Shown: positions 1 to 7,339, numbered from the stretch's first letter. The stretch: DNA of 31,293 nt from RGIG8775 sp045587785 (GCA_045587785.1 JAZNDA010000066.1:1-31293), one strand, 5' to 3'. The notes: generated from the letters alone by a model not told the origin. Numbers and translations are program-made.

Positions 1-3
1 CCG

Positions 4-37
4 CCACCTTTTGAAAAAGGTGGACGAAAACTTTTGC
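4..37. repeat. Hairpin with terminator-like flank, related to 17561-17610
   Basis: CCACCTTTT (4-12) and AAAAGGTGG (15-23) form a 9-bp stem with almost no loop. The word AAAACTTTTGC follows at 27-37. The same layout, a hairpin with a T-run/A-run core followed by AAAACTTTTGC, occurs at 17561-17610 beside tyrS. It is probably the terminator of a gene beyond the left edge of the window; that role is inference because the gene is not visible. Confidence 0.5.
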
Positions 38-113
38 CGCAAAGGCAAGATACAGTCTATATGTAGCCATTTAGCGATCGACAACCATGAAGTTATACGG
101 CTACAGATGCGCC

Positions 114-245
114 GTCATTTTGTGCCGCGGGAGCATAGCTCCCGGTGGCAGTCCGAATAAAACCCCGAAAAAGCAAGCGAGCTTGTTTTTTCGGTTTTTC
201 TTTGGGACGTCACGCGGCGTCCCAAAGGACGCCGCCCAAAATGAC
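114..245. repeat. Multi-branched inverted-repeat element, non-coding
   Basis: An outer stem pairs 114-128 with 231-245 (13 of 15 positions, beginning GTCATTTTG). It encloses three inner hairpins: GGGAGC/GCTCCC around 129-143, extended by CCGC/GTGG; CCGAAAAAGCAAGC (165-178) with its complement at 181-194; and TTTGGGACG (201-209) with CGTCCCAAA (218-226). No credible reading frame covers the block. It could be a small palindromic repeat element (MITE/REP-like) or a structured RNA. The folds are visible in the sequence; the role is unknown. Confidence 0.6.
165..199 (+). terminator. Terminator-like hairpin inside the hairpin-dense region
   Basis: A 14-position stem (165-178 with 181-194, one G-T pair) is followed immediately by TTTTT at 195-199, the form of an intrinsic terminator on the plus strand. 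No gene ends just upstream, so it either ends a small transcript or readthrough from the left, or is only part of the repeat element. Confidence 0.4.
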
Positions 246-251
246 ATACCT

Positions 252-438
252 TTGGCACAAACCATTAAGAAGATTTGAAGTTACTTCACGTCGGGTTTGC
301 CAAGAAAGTTTTGATCCCATGTAACAAATTGGGGTTTGCGAAGCAAATTTGCGCCTTTGGTGCAAAACCAATTTGTTAACCGAGTTTGCTTGCAAACTCG
401 CATGGTCGCCCACCGCAGTGGGCGAAATCCTCCTTTTT
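252..438 (+). repeat. Run of further hairpins, the last with a T-tract
   Basis: Four more stems follow in series: TTGGC..AAACC (252-263) with GGTTTGCCAA (294-303); AACAAATTGG plus TTTGC (323-339) with GCAAA plus CCAATTTGTT (362-377); CGAGTTTGC (381-389) with GCAAACTCG (392-400); and TCGCCCAC (406-413) with GTGGGCGA (418-425). The last is followed by a run of T at 433-438, so it could end plus-strand transcription before the ABC gene's promoter. No gene is visible in 246-547. Confidence 0.55.
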
Positions 439-502
439 TATATTTTGAAACATAAAATTATATAATTTGTTTGACAATGGTCACAAAAAGATAAAACTAT
501 AG

Positions 503-511
503 TGTTATAAT
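503..511 (+). promoter_or_regulatory. Extended -10 promoter for the large ABC gene
   Basis: TG (503-504), one base, then TATAAT (506-511) form a consensus extended -10. A perfect TTGACA at 471-476 lies 29 bp upstream, too far to act as its -35, and the hexamer at the normal position is poor. The predicted start near 518 leaves a leader of about 30 nt before the TTG start at 548. Confidence 0.6.
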
Positions 512-547
512 ATATGCGTATATTTGTAGAATCAAGGAGAAGTTACA

Positions 548-3500
548 TTGCTCACACTCAGAAATATCGTAAAGACCTATGAAGCGGGCGGCAACAAGGT
601 CACCGCGCTTGACGGCGTGTACATGGACTTCCGCGAGAACGAGTTTGTGTCTATTTTAGGGCCTTCGGGTTGCGGAAAGACCACGCTTCTGAACATCATC
701 GGCGGACTTGACCGCTATGACAGCGGCGACCTCATCATCGGCGGCACCTCTACCAAAGAGTTCAAGGATGCCGACTGGGACACCTACCGCAACCACTCCA
801 TAGGCTTTGTATTCCAAAGCTATAATCTTATTCCGCACCAAAGCGTGCTTGCCAACGTGGAGCTTGCGCTCACGCTGTCGGGCGTGTCTCGTTCGGAACG
901 CCGAAAGCGAGCCAAAGCCGCACTTGAGAAGGTGGGGCTTGCCGATCAGATGCGCAAAAAGCCGAGCCAAATGTCGGGCGGACAGATGCAGAGGGTTGCC
1001 ATTGCCAGAGCACTTGTCAATGAGCCCGAGATCTTGCTTGCCGACGAGCCGACGGGCGCTTTGGACTCTGCCACCAGTGTTCAGATCATGGATCTTTTAC
1101 GCGAAATTGCAACAGACAAACTGGTCATCATGGTCACGCACAACCCCGAGCTTGCCGAGCGTTATTCCACGCGCATCATCCGTATGCGTGACGGCAAGGT
1201 CATAAAGGACAGCGCGCCTTATTATTCCTTGGACGACTGTGACGATGACCTTCCTCTGAAAAACAGAAAAAAGCGCAAAAAGAAGAAAAAGATCGGGCGC
1301 GTGCGCCGTCCCTCCATGTCGTTTTTCACCGCCCTTTCCCTGTCCTTTAAAAATCTTCTGACCAAAAAAGGCAGGACCTTTATGACGGCGTTTGCAGGCA
1401 GTATCGGCATTATCGGCATTGCGCTGATTTTGTCGCTGTCAAACGGTATTCAGAACTATATCGACCGCGTGCAGGAGGATACACTGTCCACCTATCCCAT
1501 TTCTCTCAATGCCAGTGAGGTGGATATGTCGGGCCTGCTCAATACACTGTCCCAAACAGGAAGCGGCACCGAGCACACCGATGATGCCGTGTATTCCAGC
1601 TCAGCACTGTATGAAATGATGAACGCCATGCTTTCGGCTGAGGAAAAGCATAATAATCTGACCGATTTCAAGCTTTGGCTTGACAAAAACAAGGATGAGC
1701 TCTCCGAATATCTCAGTGCGGTGGAATATTCCTATGACACGGACATTGAGGTCTACGCCAAGGATGGCGAGGGCAATTATTTTGCCACCGATGTCATGGG
1801 ACTGTTTGACGATCTGTACGCCTCCGCAGGTCTTGGCGGTGCGCCTGCCATGATGAGTGCCATGCCGCTTTCGGTGTGGGATGAGCTTTTGCCCGAAAAG
1901 GACGGCGAGGGTATCCATGAGCTGCTCTCCACGCAGTACGACGTGATATACGGCAGGATGCCAAAGCGTTATGACGAGATCGTACTGATCGTCAACTCAT
2001 ACAACGAGATCACCGACGTGACGCTGTATGCCCTTGGCCTCAAGACCGAGGAACAAATGAAAGCCCTCATGTCCGCCGCCATGCTGGGCGAGCAGATGGA
2101 CACCACCTCGGAGCGATATTCCTATGAAGACATCTGCAATATTCGCTTAAAGCTGGTGCTTCCCTCGGACTATTACCGCAAAAACCAAAAAACAGGACTT
2201 TTTGAGGATATCCGAGAGGACGAAAAAACGCTGAACGCCGTGGTCGCAGGCGGCACCGAGCTTCGAGTGGTGGGTATTCTCCGCCCCTCAGAGGACGTGA
2301 CCTCCGCGGTGCTGACAGGCTCGATCGGATATACCAAGGCGCTGACCGAATATATCATTGACGGCGTTTCGAAAAGTGAAGTGGTGCTTGCACAAAAAGC
2401 ACCCGAGAACGAGAACTTTGACGTGCTGAGCGGTCTGCCCTTCGTGCTGACCGATGCCACCGATAAACCCGACAGTCAAAAGCCTGCCGCTTTTCTTGGC
2501 TACGTAAACGGCACCACCGACGCGGCAAGGGCGGCACTTTACCAGACCATCCTCACCACGCCGTCCGATGAGTATATCAAAACCGCAGTGGACGGATATA
2601 TGGCAGCCTACCCCACGCGGGAGGCACAAGAGGCTTTGGTCAAAGAAAACTTTTCGGGCATGGACGCGGGGCTTGTGTCCTCTTATTTGCAGAACATGAG
2701 CGATGAGGAGCTTGAGGGCGCACTGCGCGAGACCTTTGCTGAGCTTGTCCGAACGCAATATGTCGAGGCTGCCCGTGCCGAGATCGCCGCCATTTGCGAG
2801 ACCCCGAGCGACATGGAGCTTGAGGGCCTCTGTGCGCAGATCCTCTCAAATCTTCCCGACACCTATACCCGCATCGGCTTTGTTGCCTCGGTATACGCCG
2901 AGAGAACCGCCATGCCCATAGAGACCATATCGGCGTATCTCATGTCACTTGACAGCGGGGCGTTCGATGCCATTCTATCGGGGCTTGTGACCGAGCAGGC
3001 AACCGAGGCATACAGACAGTATATTCTTCCCACTGTGACCGAGGAGCAAAAGGACGCAAAGCTCGCCGCCGCCCTCGTTGCTTACTGCGCGTCGCTGGAT
3101 GACAGCGCACTTGTGGCACTGTACGACAGCTTTATGCCCTCCACCGTGTCAAAATCCTCGCTTGAAAATAACCTCGAACTGTTCGGAAATTGTGACTTAG
3201 CTTCCCCCTCCACCATCAATATCTATCCCATAGACTTCCACGCAAAGCAGGTCATAGCCGATAAGATCACCGAGTACAACCAAACGGTCGAAGAAGAAGA
3301 TCAGATCAGCTATACCGACTACGTGGCGATCATGATGTCCTCCATCTCCACCATCATCGACGTCATTTCCTACGTGCTGATCGCCTTTGTTGCCATCTCG
3401 CTGGTGGTATCGTCCATCATGATCGGTATCATCACCTATATCTCGGTGCTGGAGAGAACCAAGGAGATCGGTATTTTGCGCGCCATCGGTGCCTCCAAGC

Positions 3501-3769
3501 GTGACATCTCTCGCGTGTTCAACGCCGAGACCTTTATCGTGGGACTGATATCGGGCGTAATCGGCATCGGCACCACCGTCTTGCTTTGTTTTCCCATTAA
3601 TTTGATCATTCGCCATCTGTCGGGTCTGCAAAACATCGGTGCCGAGCTTCCATGGGTGGGCGGTGTGATCCTTGTGCTGATCAGCATATTGCTGACCACC
3701 GTGGCTGGTCTTGTCCCTGCGAGAGTTGCCGCCAAAAAGGACCCCGTGGTCGCGCTCAGGAGCGAATAA
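548..3769 (+). CDS. Fused ABC transporter ATPase/permease, MacB/FtsX type
   Basis: Probably a peptide, lipid or drug efflux or mechanotransmission ABC protein at the cytoplasmic membrane. Residues 1-230 are a LolD/MacB-like ATPase: Walker A GPSGCGKTT near 38-46, signature MSGGQ, Walker B ILLADEPTGALD and an H-loop in VTHNPE. A very basic linker (about 238-256, KKRKKKKK) leads to a first membrane segment near 278-300. A long hydrophilic domain of about 600 residues then precedes three C-terminal membrane segments with the FtsX-like core (ERTKEIGILRAIGA). At 1073 residues it is far longer than MacB (about 650); long fused forms like this are familiar in Clostridia. The start is TTG at 548, set by AAGGAGA at 534-540. 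It is a single gene, bounded by its own promoter and a terminator. Substrate unknown. Confidence 0.9.
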   Translation: MLTLRNIVKTYEAGGNKVTALDGVYMDFRENEFVSILGPSGCGKTTLLNIIGGLDRYDSGDLIIGGTSTKEFKDADWDTYRNHSIGFVFQSYNLIPHQSVLANVELALTLSGVSRSERRKRAKAALEKVGLADQMRKKPSQMSGGQMQRVAIARALVNEPEILLADEPTGALDSATSVQIMDLLREIATDKLVIMVTHNPELAERYSTRIIRMRDGKVIKDSAPYYSLDDCDDDLPLKNRKKRKKKKKIGRVRRPSMSFFTALSLSFKNLLTKKGRTFMTAFAGSIGIIGIALILSLSNGIQNYIDRVQEDTLSTYPISLNASEVDMSGLLNTLSQTGSGTEHTDDAVYSSSALYEMMNAMLSAEEKHNNLTDFKLWLDKNKDELSEYLSAVEYSYDTDIEVYAKDGEGNYFATDVMGLFDDLYASAGLGGAPAMMSAMPLSVWDELLPEKDGEGIHELLSTQYDVIYGRMPKRYDEIVLIVNSYNEITDVTLYALGLKTEEQMKALMSAAMLGEQMDTTSERYSYEDICNIRLKLVLPSDYYRKNQKTGLFEDIREDEKTLNAVVAGGTELRVVGILRPSEDVTSAVLTGSIGYTKALTEYIIDGVSKSEVVLAQKAPENENFDVLSGLPFVLTDATDKPDSQKPAAFLGYVNGTTDAARAALYQTILTTPSDEYIKTAVDGYMAAYPTREAQEALVKENFSGMDAGLVSSYLQNMSDEELEGALRETFAELVRTQYVEAARAEIAAICETPSDMELEGLCAQILSNLPDTYTRIGFVASVYAERTAMPIETISAYLMSLDSGAFDAILSGLVTEQATEAYRQYILPTVTEEQKDAKLAAALVAYCASLDDSALVALYDSFMPSTVSKSSLENNLELFGNCDLASPSTINIYPIDFHAKQVIADKITEYNQTVEEEDQISYTDYVAIMMSSISTIIDVISYVLIAFVAISLVVSSIMIGIITYISVLERTKEIGILRAIGASKRDISRVFNAETFIVGLISGVIGIGTTVLLCFPINLIIRHLSGLQNIGAELPWVGGVILVLISILLTTVAGLVPARVAAKKDPVVALRSE

Positions 3770-3780
3770 TACTCATAAAA

Positions 3781-3825
3781 AATAAACCGAGGCAGCCACC
3801 AAAAGGTTGCCTCGGTTTATTATTA
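3781..3825 (+). terminator. Intrinsic terminator after the large ABC gene
   Basis: A 17-position stem pairs 3781-3797 with 3805-3821 (AATAAACCGAGGCA and its exact complement plus GCC/GGT) around loop ACCAAAA. It starts 12 bases after the stop codon. The T-rich right arm and flank (TTTATTATTAT) supply the U-tract. Confidence 0.9.
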
Positions 3826-3892
3826 TAACGAAAACCACGCCATAGTGAAGTGAACCCCACTTAGTTCACAAAATGACTCAGTCCCGTTATGT

Positions 3893-4172
3893 TATAGCCG
3901 AAGAGAGTCGAACACATACGGTTTTCATCGGCAAATATCCGCATCTACATCAGAAAAAACACTCGTAATATCTTATATTGCATCGTATTTTTTCTTCGTA
4001 TCTGCATGATATTTGCTCGACGAAAACTGCGTAGCACCCTTCAGCAGAGTAATTTTTGATGGATTTTGTCGAAGTGAGACGAAGCAAGGTAAGACCTTGC
4101 GAGACGAGCTACGGCAAAAGACGCGAAAATTCCTCGCCGCAGGGCGTATGGGTTCGACTCTCTTCGGCTATA
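3893..4172. mobile_element. MITE-like element with 28-bp inverted ends
   Basis: The left end (3893-3920, beginning TATAGCCGAAGAGAGTCGAA) and the right end (4145-4172, reverse complement) match at 27 of 28 bases, giving a 280-bp unit. Inside, about 47 bases at 3920-3966 are imperfectly inverted at 3979-4026 (both arms read GTTTTC..TCG..GCAAATAT), so half of the element folds into one long hairpin. Frames across it are short and overlap on both strands, and no transposase is encoded. Palindromic ends without a transposase suggest a non-autonomous element; no target-site duplication was established. Fragments of the same end sequence recur at 6114-6152, 26197-26211 and 29102-29111. Confidence 0.6.
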
Positions 4173-4189
4173 GCCGAAGAGAGTCGAAC
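4152..4189. repeat. Perfect 38-bp palindrome at the repeat junction
   Basis: 4152-4170 is the exact reverse complement of 4171-4189 with no spacer. The left half is the right end of the MITE-like element; the right half is a second copy of the end in opposite orientation, so two ends meet head to head at the central TATA. It may mark a nested or tandem insertion. Confidence 0.85.
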
Positions 4190-4637
4190 AGCTACAAAAA
4201 GAAACCAAAGAGGAGATTGTGCGCAAGTACATAGAAGAAAAAGGGGGTGCCGCCTTCCCGATAATCCCCCCGTCTCCAAAATCCCGTTTCGGGGTCGGCA
4301 TTGTCCCGAAGCCGCTTGAAATACTCCTCATTCCAACGGGGGGTGCCTCGCCTCAAAGATCCGGAATAACGTAAATGCCTGCCCCTTGGTGAGAATCTCT
4401 CTAAAGTTGGCTCCAGTCAAATCGAATCTGCGTTCTTGCCAAATTCTAAAAAGGATTATAGCGAAAAAAGGGTATACCTATCCCCTAAAGAAAAAGATAC
4501 AGCTAATTCTTAAATTTGTTTGACATATTTATTGCATCACAGAATTCACAAAGATCAAGCGATCAGAAAAAAGAGCCCGTCTTGCGCCTCGGAAACGATT
4601 CCACAGCCTAAAACAGCCTCTTTTGTTTTTAAATCTA
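4190..4637. other. Gene-poor stretch, possible decayed coding sequence
   Basis: No intact gene is supported. On the minus strand two overlapping frames stay open in turn, one from about 4461 down to about 4334 and one from about 4409 down to about 4190, with protein-like composition but stops and frame changes between them and no convincing start. They may be remnants of a gene cut by the repeat at 4152-4189, or chance. A minus-strand GGGCTCTTTTTT at 4564-4577 could be part of a weak terminator for the flavin reductase operon. Confidence 0.3.
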
Positions 4638-5204
4638 TCAGTGACGCTTTTTTCGCACCGAGTAGCCAAACGAACCCAGCTTTTTGCCAAGCGCGAAATA
4701 CTCTCCGTGGGCGTACGCCATCAGCTTTGCCTTATCGAGATGAAGCTTTCCGTCCGCATCCACAAGGCTCTCATCGATATCGATCGCCACAATGTCGGCG
4801 ATAAACATATCGTGCGTACCAAGTGGGATAATATCGGTCACGCGGCACTCAAGGCAAAGCGGTGATTCGGCAATCAGCGGTGCCTCTACCTCTTGTCCCT
4901 TTTCCTTGGTCAGCTTGAATTTCGCGAACTTATCCACCTTGGCACCCGTGAGCACCCCACAGGAATCGGTGGCGCGCACAAGCTCTGCGGTGGTCAGATT
5001 GATCACAAACTCGCCGCTCTGTTTGATCAGACCGTACGAATGGCGCGACGGACGCACCGATATGTAGGTCTTGGGCGGTGTGCTGTTGATGATGCCCGTC
5101 CATGCCACCGTAAATACATTGGACGTCTCCATATCCCCACAGCTCACAAGGACCGCAGGCACGGGGGCAAGCAACGTGCCGCCCTTCCAAGCAATTTTAC
5201 TCAT
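4638..5204 (-). CDS. Flavin reductase family protein (FMN-binding split barrel)
   Basis: A 188-residue cytosolic flavoprotein of the flavin reductase/flavoredoxin-like (DIM6/NtaB) family, which binds FMN and either reduces free flavin or acts as a small redox protein. The N-terminal pattern is typical: a start near WKGG, then PVPAVLVSC, a TVAWTGI strand and SVRPSRHSY, followed by FVINL and a C-terminal core with PLCLECRV. The length fits the family (about 160-200). The start ATG at 5204 overlaps the cyclophilin stop by 8 nt (ATGAGTAA), so it is translationally coupled and is the last gene of the mrnC operon. The exact substrate cannot be read from the sequence. Confidence 0.85.
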   Translation of the reverse strand: MSKIAWKGGTLLAPVPAVLVSCGDMETSNVFTVAWTGIINSTPPKTYISVRPSRHSYGLIKQSGEFVINLTTAELVRATDSCGVLTGAKVDKFAKFKLTKEKGQEVEAPLIAESPLCLECRVTDIIPLGTHDMFIADIVAIDIDESLVDADGKLHLDKAKLMAYAHGEYFALGKKLGSFGYSVRKKRH

Positions 5205-5703
5205 TGATCATCTCCATGCTCTCGATCACAACGTCATCCACGGGCCAGTCCTGATAATATCTCATCTTGGTGGTGGTTCTTACGGCGGCGATGGCGTCAA
5301 TGACCTCCTCACCCAGGATCACCTTGCCAAATGCCGCATACTGCGCATCCAAGTGAGGGGAATCTCTGTGCATCAGGAAAAACTGCGAGGATGCCGAATC
5401 GGGCACGTTGGTACGCGCCATGGAAAGCACGCCGCGCGTGTGCTTCAGAGTATTCTGCACAAAGCCGTTGGCGGCAAACTCGCCATAGATGCTGTCCGCT
5501 TCTTTGTGGTTGTAGTCGGTATCAAAGCCGCCGCCCTGGATCATAAAGCCGGGGATCACGCGGTGAAAGATAAGACCGTCATAAAAGCCCTTTTTCACAA
5601 GCCCCACAAAATTTTCGACCGTTTTAGGCGCCATGTCGGGATACAGCTCGGCTGTCATGGTGCCGAAATTTTTTACCGTGATTTTTACCTTTGGATTGTT
5701 CAT
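5197..5703 (-). CDS. Peptidyl-prolyl cis-trans isomerase, cyclophilin type
   Basis: A 168-residue cyclophilin that speeds proline isomerisation during protein folding. The active-site stretch FHRVIPGFMIQGG lies at 46-58 with the catalytic arginine at 48, followed by SSQFF at 105-109 and the AFGKVILG strand. No signal peptide is present, so it acts in the cytoplasm, like B. subtilis PpiB. The ATG at 5703 is preceded by GGAAGGAGAA and overlaps the mrnC stop by 4 nt; the 3' end overlaps the flavin reductase start by 8 nt. The three genes therefore form one tightly coupled operon. Confidence 0.93.
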   Translation of the reverse strand: MNNPKVKITVKNFGTMTAELYPDMAPKTVENFVGLVKKGFYDGLIFHRVIPGFMIQGGGFDTDYNHKEADSIYGEFAANGFVQNTLKHTRGVLSMARTNVPDSASSQFFLMHRDSPHLDAQYAAFGKVILGEEVIDAIAAVRTTTKMRYYQDWPVDDVVIESMEMINE

Positions 5704-6089
5704 GTTTGTTGTTCTCCTTCCTCAAATGCAAGAGCAAAAAGCTCCTCTATACGATCGGAGCGTCCTTCAAGAAATAAATATCCGAAAAGCGCCTCAAGCC
5801 CCGTCGCCATGCGGTATTCCATTACCGTTGCATGCTTTGGGACGTTGGTATGCCCGATATTTCTTCCTCTGCGGTAGATCGCATCCTCCTCCTCGGAAAA
5901 TACTCCGAGAATTCGTTTGACAGCCGCCGCCTGCGCCTTTGCCGTCACATAGCACAGTGCCTCACGGTTGAGCCTTGCCGAATCGGATATTCCCTTTTCA
6001 ACAAGCATCTGTCTCACCGAAAGCTCCCAGACACTGTCGCCAAGATACGCCAGTGCCGCCGTGCTGATCTGTTTTAAGTCTATGCCCAT
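5700..6089 (-). CDS. mrnC: Mini-ribonuclease III
   Basis: A 129-residue RNase III catalytic domain without a double-stranded RNA-binding domain. In Bacillus this enzyme matures 23S rRNA by trimming the base-paired stem at both ends. The catalytic signature ALAYLGDSVWELSVR is at 12-26 (acidic residues D18 and E22), followed by NREALCYVTAKAQA and the RGRN..H..VPK segment typical of the family, and a conserved EALFGYLFLEG near the C-terminus. The start at 6089 has GGAG 8 bases upstream. It is the first gene of a three-gene operon, behind a consensus promoter at 6158-6186 and a leader that consists largely of one 15-bp hairpin. Confidence 0.95.
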   Translation of the reverse strand: MGIDLKQISTAALAYLGDSVWELSVRQMLVEKGISDSARLNREALCYVTAKAQAAAVKRILGVFSEEEDAIYRRGRNIGHTNVPKHATVMEYRMATGLEALFGYLFLEGRSDRIEELFALAFEEGEQQT

Positions 6090-6113
6090 GTGCCACGCTC
6101 CGTTCGTGTTTTA

Positions 6114-6152
6114 ATAGCCGAAGAGAGTCGAACTCATACTCTCTTCGGCTAT
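6114..6152 (-). repeat. Leader hairpin of the mrnC operon, derived from the repeat family
   Basis: ATAGCCGAAGAGAGT (6114-6128) pairs perfectly with 6138-6152 around a 9-base loop. Both arms are the end sequence of the MITE-like element at 3893-4172, brought together with the interior lost. The predicted transcription start (about 6151) places the hairpin at the very 5' end of the mrnC mRNA. Confidence 0.8.
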
Positions 6153-6157
6153 AAGTT

Positions 6158-6186
6158 ATTTTATCACACTTTCCTTCATTTGTCAA
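6158..6186 (-). promoter_or_regulatory. Sigma-A promoter of the mrnC operon
   Basis: Read on the minus strand, TTGACA (6186-6181), a 17-bp spacer and TAAAAT (6163-6158), with TG one base before the -10. Predicted start near 6151. Confidence 0.85.
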
Positions 6187-6205
6187 TCAACATAGACACA
6201 ATCTC

Positions 6206-7024
6206 TTATTTTTCCGTTGTTTCGGCACTTCCGTTGCCGTCCGCAAAGATATCCGAGGATGCTGAATAGGTGATCACTGCGCTCTCGATCACCTCGTTGC
6301 CCGCACCGATCAGAATATTGTGGAATGCCGAGCCGCTTCCCGCAAAGTGGATGAGCTTAATGGCATTGCAGTTATAAAACGCCATGGTATGGATCTCCCT
6401 CACGCTTGCGGGGATGGCGTAAAAATTGTCGCTCTTGCCTGCAGGGTAACAAATAATACTGTCACGGGACTTGTTCATGAGCACCCCACCGTCATCCGCA
6501 TAATTGGTATTTTCGGGCGATACCTCGATCGCGGTCAACGAATAACAGCCGCAAAAGGCGTATTCGCCGATGGAATACACACTGTCGGGGATGTCAATGC
6601 TGCTGATTCCCGAGCCGTAAAAGGCATAGGCACCTATCGTGCGCACGGTAGGCGGCAGCTCAATGCCCTTCAAAGAGGTGCAGTTGCGAAAAGCGTAAGC
6701 GGCAATCCCGACAACGGTATCGCCCTCGGGACTTTTTGACGGGATAACGACCAGACTGTCCCGACAGGTCCCCGCGCCGCTGACAAGACAGGTGCCGTTG
6801 CCAAGGCTTTCAAACAAAAGCCCTTTGCTTGACAAGTCGGGCGGTGCGGTGGTCTCGGGTGCCAAGGTGGTCTCGGGTGCCGTGGGCGCGGTCTCTATCC
6901 CCGTACCCATAACGGGTACGTCCTCGCCCCCGTCTCTCGGGAGCATCCAGATCAGACTCGCGCAAAGCACTGCCAGCACCGCGATCGGTACGGCATAGAG
7001 AATTTTTTTGGTTGCTGTTTTCAT
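6206..7024 (-). CDS. Membrane-anchored BspA-type leucine-rich repeat protein
   Basis: A 272-residue surface protein whose repeats usually serve adhesion or protein binding; the partner is unknown. One hydrophobic segment near residues 7-26 follows a KTATKK start and acts as a signal anchor. A threonine/glutamate/proline-rich stalk comes next (PTAPETTLAPETTAPP), then repeated LRR_5 units with the pattern IP.SV..IG.YAFYGC..L..I. The start ATG at 7024 is set by AAAGGAGG five bases upstream; an in-frame start at 7090 has no such site. It is monocistronic, with its own promoter at 7118-7145, and is convergent with nothing: transcription runs toward the mrnC promoter with no clear terminator between. 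Confidence 0.85.
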   Translation of the reverse strand: MKTATKKILYAVPIAVLAVLCASLIWMLPRDGGEDVPVMGTGIETAPTAPETTLAPETTAPPDLSSKGLLFESLGNGTCLVSGAGTCRDSLVVIPSKSPEGDTVVGIAAYAFRNCTSLKGIELPPTVRTIGAYAFYGSGISSIDIPDSVYSIGEYAFCGCYSLTAIEVSPENTNYADDGGVLMNKSRDSIICYPAGKSDNFYAIPASVREIHTMAFYNCNAIKLIHFAGSGSAFHNILIGAGNEVIESAVITYSASSDIFADGNGSAETTEK

Positions 7025-7117
7025 ATGTCCTCCTTTCGGGCATTTGCCCGAAGCTTTTTTCCGCCTGTAGACAAGAGAGACAACTACCAACTCACAAGTC
7101 TATGCGGCGGTAAAAAA

Positions 7118-7145
7118 ATTATACCATTTTTTTCCACCGTGTCAA
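7118..7145 (-). promoter_or_regulatory. Sigma-A promoter of the LRR protein gene
   Basis: On the minus strand TTGACA (7145-7140), a 16-bp spacer and TATAAT (7123-7118), preceded by TGG (extended -10). The predicted start near 7111 leaves a leader of about 87 nt. Confidence 0.85.
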
Positions 7146-7268
7146 ACACTTTCGGTCGACAAGACAATCTGTTTTTTCGCACCGTTCCCCACAATGGGAA
7201 CTTTTTGGCGTGGGTTTCCGTCAAAAACAGTCGATAAACCCGAAAACCCCCCGACCAAAACAAATCGG
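7146..7268. other. Divergent intergenic spacer between LRR and dusB promoters
   Basis: No gene is visible between the two promoters. A small stem, GTTCCC-CACAAT-GGGAAC (about 7184-7201), is followed by TTTTT on the plus strand; no plus-strand gene ends there, so its role is unclear. Confidence 0.4.
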
Positions 7269-7297
7269 TTGACTTTTCCCGCCATTTGTGGTATGAT
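7269..7297 (+). promoter_or_regulatory. Sigma-A promoter of the dusB-sigma-anti-sigma operon
   Basis: TTGACT (7269-7274), a 17-bp spacer and TATGAT (7292-7297), with TGG directly before the -10. The predicted start near 7304 gives a leader of about 36 nt. Confidence 0.85.
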
Positions 7298-7339
7298 GAT
7301 AAAAACAGATATATGAACTCCCCGAGAAACGGAGAAAAT

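Noticed and set aside
1..438. Hairpin series as a CRISPR array
   Set aside because: The stems differ in sequence and spacing; there is no repeated direct unit and no cas gene in the window.
471..476. Perfect TTGACA as -35 of the large ABC gene
   Set aside because: It is 29 bp from the TATAAT at 506; the extended -10 alone is the better call.
4151..4160. GGTTCGACTC in the repeat, resembling a tRNA T-loop
   Set aside because: The flanks do not form a T-stem, and no acceptor, D or anticodon arms can be drawn; the match is part of the palindromic repeat.
4056..4319. Short plus-strand open frame running through the MITE-like element
   Set aside because: It crosses the palindrome and element ends, lacks a ribosome binding site and overlaps equally long frames on the other strand.
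7184..7206. Small hairpin with T-run between LRR and dusB as a terminator
   Set aside because: The stem has only six pairs and no plus-strand transcript should arrive there.
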